Assembly: GCA_945874855.1 (NCBI GenBank) | Contig: CAMCIP010000044.1 | Coordinates: 1-13,181 of the forward strand | Direction: 5' to 3' | DNA: 13,181 bases | Origin: Brevundimonas vancanneytii | GTDB lineage: Bacteria > Pseudomonadota > Alphaproteobacteria > Caulobacterales > Caulobacteraceae | Part shown: piece by piece, positions 7,410-12,973 of the stretch | How positions within the stretch are numbered: position 1 is the stretch's first letter | How the letters are laid out: each line of letters begins with the position of its first letter | Position numbers and translations under genes: made by a program | Notes under the pieces: model-generated | The model's database searches: none | Seen by the model: only the letters and a program-made list of their open reading frames with translations | What the model was told of the DNA's origin: nothing

Positions 7410-8170
7410 GCGTCGTAGCCGGGTGACTTCCGGTCCAGCAGCCGCAGGGCGCCGGGCCAGGCCAGGGATGAGACGAAGCCGATGCCCTTGCCCTGTTCCC
7501 GTGTCTCGGCCTGTGCGGCCTCGGGCGCGATCAGCACATGCTCGCGTCCGCCCGACAGGGCCGCGACCTGCTGGGCGCAGGCGCGCTCGAGGAAGAACAT
7601 CCCGACCCAGGCCGCCGCCGCCGTCTGACCCACTGCCAGCGTGCCATGATTGCGGAGCAGCATCAGGGACTTGTCGCCGAGGTCAGCGACCAGACGTTCG
7701 CGCTCGTCATGGTTCAGGGCCAGCCCCTCATAGCCGTGATAGGCGACCTGATCCTGCAGCAGACAGGCGTTCTGGCTCAGCGGCAGCAGGCCGTGCGCCT
7801 GTGAGGCCACGCCCACGCCGGCGGTGGTGTGCAGGTGGATGACGTAGTGGGCATCCTCACGCGCCGCATGCACCGCCGAATGGATGGTGAAGCCGGCCGG
7901 GTTGATGAAGCCGGTCGTCTCCTGGACGACGTTGCCCTCCAGATCGACCTTGACCAGGGCGCTGGCGGTCATCTCCTCGAAATACCAGCCATAGGGGTTG
8001 ATCAGGAAATGATGCTCCGGCCCCGGGACGCGGGCCGAGATGTGGGTGAAGATCATGTCGTCCCAGCCGTGCAGGGCGACGAGGCGGTAGAGGGCCGCCA
8101 GATCCACGCGGGCGCGCCATTCCCCCTCGGAGACCCGGGACTTCAGCGACGGGGCATGACCGTCCGCCAT
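7406..8170 (-). CDS. Class II aldolase/adducin-family protein
   Basis: From ATG 8170 the protein has 254 residues, the usual length. The frame extends upstream to 8371, but ATG 8170 is preceded by a strong GAGGAGG site and the extra 67 codons look like translated promoter. The three zinc-ligand histidines of the fold are visible: H112 and H114 in IHLHTTAGVGV, and H175 in LLRNHGTLAVG. NPYGWYFEEMTASALVKVDLEGN (residues 59-80) is the conserved substrate-side segment of the bacterial adducin-like subgroup. Family members act on phosphorylated sugars by aldol cleavage or epimerisation, but this subgroup has no firmly assigned substrate. It is the first gene of the minus-strand run and is coupled by ATGA overlap to the exported barrel-like protein, an unusual partner for a cytosolic sugar enzyme. 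Confidence 0.93.
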   Translation of the reverse strand: MADGHAPSLKSRVSEGEWRARVDLAALYRLVALHGWDDMIFTHISARVPGPEHHFLINPYGWYFEEMTASALVKVDLEGNVVQETTGFINPAGFTIHSAVHAAREDAHYVIHLHTTAGVGVASQAHGLLPLSQNACLLQDQVAYHGYEGLALNHDERERLVADLGDKSLMLLRNHGTLAVGQTAAAAWVGMFFLERACAQQVAALSGGREHVLIAPEAAQAETREQGKGIGFVSSLAWPGALRLLDRKSPGYDA

Positions 8171-8200
8171 GGCGACCTCCTCGAACTTCGACGCGCGCAC

Positions 8201-8227
8201 ACTCTCGCCGGGACCCTGGGGCGTCAA
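8201..8227 (-). promoter_or_regulatory. Candidate housekeeping promoter for the aldolase-led transcription unit
   Basis: Read on the minus strand, TTGACGC (8227-8221) is a full match to the -35 element known for the Caulobacter housekeeping sigma factor (TTGACGS). After a 12-base spacer comes GCGAGAGT (8208-8201), which fits the -10 consensus GCTANAWC only partly. Transcription would begin roughly 25 bases before ATG 8170. The -35 match is good and the -10 weak. Confidence 0.4.
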
Positions 8228-8234
8228 GGCTTGG

Positions 8235-8249
8235 TTAACCCGGTCTTCA
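8235..8249. promoter_or_regulatory. CtrA-like box, TTAA-N7-TTCA
   Basis: TTAACCCGGTCTTCA matches the CtrA consensus TTAA-N7-TTAA in spacing, with one changed base in the second half. It lies in the 135-bp gap between the divergent aldolase (start 8170) and DUF2336 protein A (start 8306), 57-71 bases before the latter and just beyond the aldolase -35. The first half sits in a perfect GGTTAACC palindrome that recurs at 12867. Binding is inferred from the match only. Confidence 0.4.
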
Positions 8250-8305
8250 CCGAACCCCGGCCAAGGATACGGTGCCGGCAGGAACCGCCGGCTGCGGAGT
8301 TCGCC

Positions 8306-9430
8306 GTGACCGCCGTCGCCCGGATCGCCCCCTCGCCCCCGCCCGTCGCCGAACTGATGGCGCTGGCCCACAGTCGATCAAGCGATGACCGCGAGCGCCT
8401 GCTGCTGGGGGTCACCGCCCTGTGCGAGGCCATGCCGCCGACGGAGAGCCTGTCGCCGGTCCTGTCCGACATCTTCCTGACGCTGGCGCGGCAGGCCGAG
8501 CGCGAGATGCGCCAGGTGCTGTCGCAGCGCCTGGCCGCGGCCGAATGGGCACCGCGCGCCCTGGTCAACATGCTGGCGCTGGACGAGATCGAGATCGCCC
8601 GGCCGATCCTCGCCGCCAGCCCCCTGCTGCAGGACGAGGACCTGATCCGCGTCCTGATCGAGGCCAGTCTGGACCATCAGGTCGAGGTGGCCCGCCGACC
8701 CCGGCTGAGCGGCCGCGTCGCCGACACCATCATCGAGCGCGGCGAACCCGCGACCCTGACGGCCCTTGCCGGAAACCAGACCGCCGATGTCAGCCCGGAG
8801 GGGATGCGCCGGATGGTCGAGCATTCGCGACGCCTCGCCGCCCTGCGTCTGCCGCTGACCCGCCATCCGCGCATGAGCGAGGCGCTGGCGACGCAGATGT
8901 ATCAATGGGTCGGCGCCGCCCTGCGCCAGGCCATTGGCGAACGATTCCAGGTCGATGAGGCGCGGCTGGCCGCGGCCATCGACGGCGCAGTGTCTGAAGT
9001 GATCCCGGGCACCCAGCGCCATCCGGCCCAGACGGCCGCCGTCACCGCCGAGCGCGACGAGATGGAGCGCCGGCTGGTCGACAAACTGCATGCCTCCGGC
9101 CAGTTGCGGGCCGGCTTCCTGGTGCGGGCGGTGCGCGAGCGGCGACTGGCCCTGTTCCGGCACAGCCTGGCCACCCTGAGCGGCTTTACGGTCGGCGAGA
9201 TTGATGTGGCCCTGGGCCATGAGACACCGACGCCCCTCTACTATGCCTGTGTGGCGGTCGAGATCGACCGTGCTGTCTTTCCGGCCCTGCTGCGTGAGCT
9301 CCGCGCCCTGAACCAGGGCCTGCCGGGCCTGGCGGGCGAGGAAGTCTGGACCCTGGGCGGGATGACGACCACGGCGGCCAGACGGGCGTTTCGTCAGTCG
9401 ATCGGCGCGACCGGCGACGCCGCCGTTTGA
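8306..9430 (+). CDS. DUF2336 domain-containing protein A
   Basis: From GTG 8306 the protein has 374 residues. That start is chosen because GGAG at 8296-8299 sits six bases ahead and because the open frame further upstream (to 7829) runs through the promoter gap and antisense to the aldolase gene. The sequence is helical and repeat-like throughout, with no signal peptide or membrane segment. The DUF2336 hallmark is ALDEIEIARPILAASPLLQD (residues 91-110) followed by EDLIRVL; this is a HEAT-like helical arrangement. A second recognisable region is LRAGFLVRAVRERRLALFRH near the C-terminus. The family occurs in alphaproteobacteria and has no established biochemical role. It aligns along most of its length with DUF2336 protein B at 10796. 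Its TGA overlaps a possible TTG start of nadK, so the two are in one operon. A CtrA-like box lies upstream. Confidence 0.88.
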   Translation: MTAVARIAPSPPPVAELMALAHSRSSDDRERLLLGVTALCEAMPPTESLSPVLSDIFLTLARQAEREMRQVLSQRLAAAEWAPRALVNMLALDEIEIARPILAASPLLQDEDLIRVLIEASLDHQVEVARRPRLSGRVADTIIERGEPATLTALAGNQTADVSPEGMRRMVEHSRRLAALRLPLTRHPRMSEALATQMYQWVGAALRQAIGERFQVDEARLAAAIDGAVSEVIPGTQRHPAQTAAVTAERDEMERRLVDKLHASGQLRAGFLVRAVRERRLALFRHSLATLSGFTVGEIDVALGHETPTPLYYACVAVEIDRAVFPALLRELRALNQGLPGLAGEEVWTLGGMTTTAARRAFRQSIGATGDAAV

Positions 9431-9462
9431 CATCGGTCCCGCGCTCGGGCTTGCCTGACGTC

Positions 9463-10239
9463 GTGACCGTGCCCCCCGCCCCCGCCCTTGCCTTCGCCGC
9501 CAGCGAACGCCCAGAGGCACAGGCCGCCTTGGCGCGGCTGACCGCCCGGTATGGTCAGGCGGCCGAGGCGGACGCGGATGTGATCGTGGCCCTGGGCGGC
9601 GACGGCTTCATGCTGGAAACCCTGCACCGCAACCTGACGCGCGGCATGCCGGTCTACGGCATGAACCGCGGATCGGTCGGCTTCCTGCTGAACGACTATG
9701 ACGAGGACGGGCTGATCGCCCGCATCGCCGAGGCGGTGCCGACCGTGATCCACCCGCTGCAGATGGACGCCTGGACCGGGGACGGGACCGTGCGGTCCGG
9801 TCTGGCGATCAATGAGGTGTCGCTGCTGCGCCAGACGCGCCAGAGCGCCAAGCTCCGCATTCTGGTGGACGGACGGGTGCGGCTGGAAGAACTGGCGTGC
9901 GACGGCTGCCTGGTGGCCACGCCGGCGGGATCCACGGCCTATAATCTGTCGGCGCACGGGCCGATCGTGCCCCTGGACGCCAAGGTGTTGGCCCTGACGC
10001 CGATCAGCGCCTTTCGCCCCCGGCGCTGGCGCGGGGCGCTGTTGCCGCATCAGTCGACGGTCGCCTTCGAGGTGCTGGAGGCCGACAAACGTCCGGTCAG
10101 CGCCACGGCCGACGGCTTCGAGGTGCGGCAGGTGACGCGGGTCGAGGTGCGTGAGCGCCGCGACGTGGCCCTGACCATGCTGTTCGACGCCGGCCGGTCG
10201 TTCGACGAACGCGTACTGACCGAACAGTTCTCCGCCTGA
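9463..10239 (+). CDS. nadK: NAD kinase
   Basis: The enzyme phosphorylates NAD to NADP with ATP in the cytosol. Family motifs appear in order (258-residue numbering from GTG 9463): ALGGDGFML with the nucleotide-binding GGDG at 45-48; GMNRGSVGFLLND (67-78); AINEVSL (115-121); ACDGCLVATPAGSTAYNLSAHGP (145-167), the NAD-binding and catalytic core; and SATADG (213-218). The length is normal for the shorter alphaproteobacterial form. The start is uncertain: TTG at 9427 (270 residues) overlaps the preceding TGA as TTGA, and TTG 9451 and GTG 9469 are also in frame. None has a strong ribosome binding site, so translation is probably coupled to the DUF2336 gene. I chose GTG 9463 because homology would be expected to begin near ALAFAAS. 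An essential housekeeping gene sits here between two signalling-type genes. Confidence 0.93.
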   Translation: MTVPPAPALAFAASERPEAQAALARLTARYGQAAEADADVIVALGGDGFMLETLHRNLTRGMPVYGMNRGSVGFLLNDYDEDGLIARIAEAVPTVIHPLQMDAWTGDGTVRSGLAINEVSLLRQTRQSAKLRILVDGRVRLEELACDGCLVATPAGSTAYNLSAHGPIVPLDAKVLALTPISAFRPRRWRGALLPHQSTVAFEVLEADKRPVSATADGFEVRQVTRVEVRERRDVALTMLFDAGRSFDERVLTEQFSA

Positions 10240-10289
10240 CGCACACCGCTTCTTAACGGCACCGGCGGCAATATGGCCGGATCAACGTC

Positions 10290-10305
10290 AGGAGTAAGCC
10301 GCTTG
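10290..10305 (+). promoter_or_regulatory. Ribosome binding site that sets a TTG start for the Hpt protein
   Basis: AGGAG at 10290-10294 lies eight bases before TTG 10303. The in-frame ATG at 10273 has no comparable site upstream and would place this Shine-Dalgarno sequence inside the coding region. This favours TTG as the real start. Confidence 0.65.
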
Positions 10306-10779
10306 AGCAATCCGGCCCAGGTCTTCAGCCCGCCCAATACCCTGCGCCTGAAGGTCGGCGGCAGCTTCGGCGCCATCGACGCGCGCGCCATCGCCAAGGC
10401 CGAGGAGGCCCTGCAGGCCATGTCCGGCCAATTCGGCCAATGGCTGCAGGACGAGATCGACAAGCTGGAGCAGGCGCGCGCGGCCATCCGCACCGAAGGC
10501 TTCGCCACGCACACGGCCGAGCAACTGTATTTCCGCGCCCATGACCTGAAGGGCCTCGGCGGCACCTACCAGTATCCGCTGGTGACCCGCATTTCCGGTT
10601 CCCTGTGCAAGCTGCTGGACGATGCGGACAAGCGGCTGGCGGCACCCATGGTGCTGATCGACGCTCACATCGATGCGATCAGGGCCGTGGTCCGCGACCA
10701 GATCCAGACCGACGCCCATCCGGTCGGCCGCGCGCTGATCGAGGCCCTGGAAGCTCGCACGGCCGAACACCTGAGCTGA
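10303..10779 (+). CDS. Orphan Hpt (histidine phosphotransfer) domain protein
   Basis: From TTG 10303 the protein has 158 residues. Its core is the Hpt signature FRAHDLKGLGGTYQYPLV, with phosphoacceptor H80 followed by D-L-K-G, the pattern that lets a response-regulator receiver exchange phosphate with the helix-bundle domain. The helices on both sides (about 26-65 and 74-155) would form the four-helix bundle. There is no kinase or receiver domain, so this is a free-standing phosphorelay shuttle acting in the cytosol. It is not ChpT-like, because that protein uses a DHp-type fold. An N-terminal stretch of about 25 residues precedes the bundle. It follows nadK by 63 bp; that gap holds one TTAACG half-site (10253-10258). 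No cognate kinase or regulator is encoded nearby; partners must be elsewhere. Confidence 0.9.
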   Translation: MSNPAQVFSPPNTLRLKVGGSFGAIDARAIAKAEEALQAMSGQFGQWLQDEIDKLEQARAAIRTEGFATHTAEQLYFRAHDLKGLGGTYQYPLVTRISGSLCKLLDDADKRLAAPMVLIDAHIDAIRAVVRDQIQTDAHPVGRALIEALEARTAEHLS

Positions 10780-10804
10780 GCGGCCCTTCGGACGTTCAGG
10801 CCGC
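10780..10804. terminator. Possible bidirectional terminator hairpin between convergent genes
   Basis: GCGGCC (10780-10785) and GGCCGC (10799-10804) are perfect complements around 13 bases. The structure spans the 16-bp gap between the Hpt stop and the DUF2336 B stop. The stem is only 6 bp and no T-run follows on either strand, so the call is weak. Confidence 0.25.
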
Positions 10805-11935
10805 GGCGGCGCGGCGCTCCGGCCGTTCCGGGGCCCGGTCCAGACGTTCCATCAGATAGGCGACGTCGTCACGCGGGGCCGCCGGCCTCTGCGTGAGGAA
10901 ACGCTCGAGCATGCTCTGCCGGAAGGCCTCGCCCGTCGTGTCGCGGCCCTCGGCCTGCAGCGTCTTGAAGGTGTCCACACCGGCACGGAAGGCCTGGAAC
11001 AGGCGCGGCGGCAGGCCGGCGCGGTCGTAGATGGCCTTCAGCCCCAGGGGGCCGGCGTCGTGCACCATGAGCCAGGCACGGGCGTGCGGCGTGCCCGCCA
11101 GTTCGGCCAGGGCATGTTCGAAGAAGGCCATCTGGCCGCGCGCGAGGCCGCGCAACAGCAAGGACGCCGTCAGCGCCTTGCGCCCGTTCAGCCGGGCGCA
11201 GAAGACGGTCAGATCCGGTTCCACAGCGATCTGGTCGATGAGATCGACCGTCGCCCGCTCGCGCGCATAGGAGGCCAGCCGGATGGCGGTCTCGGGGGCC
11301 ACGGCGTGGCGTTCGATCAGGTGGGCGCGCACGGCTTCGGAGGCGAGCTCAACCAGGCGCTCGGTCACGGTCAGGGGCAGGACCTGGCGATAGGCGACGG
11401 CGGCCACGATTTCGGGGCTGTCGCCGAAACGGTCGACGACGCGGTTGAGCGCGCCCTCGGACAGGTCGGCGTCGTCATTGGCGGCCAGGGTGCGCACGGC
11501 CTCGGGGCAGGCCACTTCGGCCACGACGCCGGCCACGTCGCGCGAGACGGTCGGGCGGGCGGCCACGGCCACCTGACGCACGGCCGAGCCCGCCCGGACG
11601 ATCTGGATCAGGTCGTCATCGGTGAAGGCGGGCGAAAAGCCGATGATCGGCAGGGCCACGCTGTCGACATCGGCGGCCAGCCGCCGCGCCACGTCATGGG
11701 GGATCAGGTCGGAGGCCTTGAGGGTGACGGCGAGGGCCCGGCGCACCAGTTCAGCGGCGTCCTGGGCCATCAGACGCAGAATTTTCTGGGCCGCCTCGCG
11801 GTCTTCATCGGACAACTCGGTCCGGTCCATGCTGCGGCACAGCTTGTGGGCGGCCGCGGCGCGTTCGTCCTCGTCGGTCGATTTGACCAGCCGGCGGACG
11901 TCGGCGTCAGTAAGGCGGGCGCGAAGGGGGGTCAT
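10796..11935 (-). CDS. DUF2336 domain-containing protein B
   Basis: From ATG 11935 the protein has 379 residues; a TTG two codons upstream is possible but ATG is preferred. It is all-helical, Ala/Arg/Asp-rich and without signal peptide or membrane segment. The family hallmark is DVDSVALPIIGFSPAFTDDD at about residues 89-108, followed by LIQIV. It aligns with DUF2336 protein A at this segment (LPIIGFSPAFTDDDLIQI against RPILAASPLLQDEDLIRV), at the next helices (QVAVAARP against QVEVARRP) and near the C-terminus (LLLRGLARGQMAFFEHAL against FLVRAVRERRLALFRHSL). The two are therefore full-length paralogues. The C-terminus adds an Arg/Pro/Ala-rich tail. The gene converges on the Hpt gene with a 16-bp gap. 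A GATTC site (11952-11956) and a CtrA-like box lie upstream. The function is unknown. Confidence 0.88.
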   Translation of the reverse strand: MTPLRARLTDADVRRLVKSTDEDERAAAAHKLCRSMDRTELSDEDREAAQKILRLMAQDAAELVRRALAVTLKASDLIPHDVARRLAADVDSVALPIIGFSPAFTDDDLIQIVRAGSAVRQVAVAARPTVSRDVAGVVAEVACPEAVRTLAANDDADLSEGALNRVVDRFGDSPEIVAAVAYRQVLPLTVTERLVELASEAVRAHLIERHAVAPETAIRLASYARERATVDLIDQIAVEPDLTVFCARLNGRKALTASLLLRGLARGQMAFFEHALAELAGTPHARAWLMVHDAGPLGLKAIYDRAGLPPRLFQAFRAGVDTFKTLQAEGRDTTGEAFRQSMLERFLTQRPAAPRDDVAYLMERLDRAPERPERRAAAA

Positions 11936-12010
11936 GGGCAAGCGCTCGACGGATTCGGCGTGCGACGAAAGTCGCGACGTTCCGAGGCCGCCAACTTGAC
12001 GGGATCAGGC

Positions 12011-12025
12011 TTAACGCCCGGTTTA
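12011..12025. promoter_or_regulatory. CtrA-like box, TTAA-N7-TTTA
   Basis: TTAACGCCCGGTTTA keeps the TTAA-N7 spacing with one changed base in the second half. It lies 76-90 bases upstream of the DUF2336 B start, within the 96-bp gap after the transglycosylase stop. If real it would allow DUF2336 B its own promoter. No clear -35/-10 pair is seen beside it. Confidence 0.35.
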
Positions 12026-12031
12026 CCGCAC

Positions 12032-12844
12032 TCACACCCCGGTCGGATTCGGCGTACCGAAGGCAGCCCGGAAGGCGCCGACGCCGTCCTCTTCGCCCTG
12101 CCCCAGCAGAAGGGCCAGAAGGGCCCGGTCCTGGTCCATACGCCCCTGACCCAAGGCGTCGGCCGCAGACCGGGCATCGCGGATGAACCCGCCCGCCTCG
12201 GCCGGCGTACCGGAGGCCAACACCCCGGAGGCCGGCTCGCCGCCCCCTGCGTGACGGCCCAGATTGGCGTAGAGCTGCTCGACCGTTGCCGGGCGGCCGT
12301 CCTTCCAGAAGATGCTGCGATTGGCCGAGGCCGCCTGGGGAAACAGGGCCACGGCACTGGATCCCGGACGGCGGTCCAGGGCGCCGATCAGGGCGGCCGC
12401 GCCCGCAGGGCCGAGGAAGTGGGCGGCATAGAGGTCGGTCGCCGTGGGCTCGCGCCCCGTGCGGCCCCGCAGATAGGCGGCATTGGAGGCGGTCAGCTCG
12501 CCCGCCATGGCGGACGCCGCGACCGGGTCGAAGCGCAGGTCGAGGACCACGTTGCGGGCCGCGCCGGACACCTGCCACCGGCCGTCGTTGCTGCGATGGA
12601 TCAGGTCGGCGTACTGGCCATAGCCGTGCTTGCGGCCATGTTCCTTGAGCGTGCCGAGCCAGGTCTGCTCGATGAACTGGAACAGGCCTGACGCCGAAGA
12701 GGTGGGGGCCTTGGCGGCGGGGTTCATCCCGCTTTCGCGCCGGGCCGTCCGCATCAGGAAGTCGAAATCCACCCCGGTGGAATCCGAAGCCCGGCGGATG
12801 GCCGCCTCGACGCCTCCAGATGCTCGAATCGCTGCCGGGTTCAC
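12032..12844 (-). CDS. SLT-type lytic transglycosylase domain protein
   Basis: From GTG 12844 the protein has 270 residues; no other start is possible upstream because an in-frame TAA lies at 12871-12869. The SLT fold begins at once: AAIRRASDSTGVDFDFLMRT, then ARRESGMNP with catalytic E37, then ASGLFQFIEQTWL (51-63), and later AAHFLGPAGAAALI (140-152), as in flagellum- or phage-type transglycosylases. The enzyme class cleaves peptidoglycan glycan strands with formation of 1,6-anhydro ends. No signal peptide is visible: the domain starts at the N-terminus, so export must use another route (for example a flagellar or other specialised apparatus) or the start is misread. The C-terminal 65 residues are Gly/Ala-rich with no recognised domain. 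It lies 96 bp upstream of DUF2336 B on the same strand and diverges from the TonB gene. Confidence 0.88.
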   Translation of the reverse strand: MNPAAIRASGGVEAAIRRASDSTGVDFDFLMRTARRESGMNPAAKAPTSSASGLFQFIEQTWLGTLKEHGRKHGYGQYADLIHRSNDGRWQVSGAARNVVLDLRFDPVAASAMAGELTASNAAYLRGRTGREPTATDLYAAHFLGPAGAAALIGALDRRPGSSAVALFPQAASANRSIFWKDGRPATVEQLYANLGRHAGGGEPASGVLASGTPAEAGGFIRDARSAADALGQGRMDQDRALLALLLGQGEEDGVGAFRAAFGTPNPTGV

Positions 12845-12868
12845 GACCGGAACGGTGCGTGAACGTGG

Positions 12869-12883
12869 TTAACCGCTCCTTAC
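12869..12883. promoter_or_regulatory. CtrA-like box, TTAA-N7-TTAC
   Basis: TTAACCGCTCCTTAC; on the minus strand it reads GTAA-N7-TTAACC, seven of eight consensus bases plus the flanking C often seen in CtrA sites. It lies 25-39 bases upstream of the transglycosylase GTG, where a -35 region could be, and 90 bases or more upstream of the TonB ATG. It is the best placed of the three boxes. Confidence 0.45.
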
Positions 12884-12902
12884 TTTTCCGGCCGCCGCAA
12901 AC

Positions 12903-12930
12903 TTGCCGCACGGCAGGCGCCCACTTCAAA
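12903..12930 (+). promoter_or_regulatory. Weak candidate promoter for the TonB gene
   Basis: TTGCCGC (12903-12909) matches six of seven bases of the Caulobacter -35 consensus TTGACGS. After 13 bases, ACTTCAAA (12923-12930) fits the -10 GCTANAWC only loosely. A short perfect inverted repeat, TGCCG-CA-CGGCA (12904-12915), overlaps the -35. The ATG lies 43 bases further on. Confidence 0.25.
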
Positions 12931-12973
12931 TCGGGACGGCCGGGGGCGCTTCTTTTCCGAGGGAGTGGCGGCC

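Noticed and set aside
8171..8371. 67-codon N-terminal extension of the aldolase
   Set aside because: The strong GAGGAGG site sets ATG 8170; the extension covers a promoter-like -35 and the DUF2336 A start.
8378..9520. Open frame of 380 codons on - opposite DUF2336 A
   Set aside because: Shadow of a gene supported by domain, start site and operon context.
9940..9945. TATAAT inside nadK
   Set aside because: It encodes part of the conserved AYNLS region of NAD kinase and has no -35 partner; coincidental.
10253..10258. TTAACG upstream of the Hpt gene as a full CtrA box
   Set aside because: No second half at the seven-base spacing on either side; kept only as a half-site within the TTAA pattern.
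11060..12691. Open frame of 543 codons on + opposite DUF2336 B and the transglycosylase
   Set aside because: Spans two real minus-strand genes and the gap between them; His/Gly-rich shadow composition.
11907..12929. Open frame of 340 codons on - in another frame over the transglycosylase
   Set aside because: Overlaps the SLT gene almost fully; Arg/Pro-rich and without motifs, and crosses the divergent promoter region.
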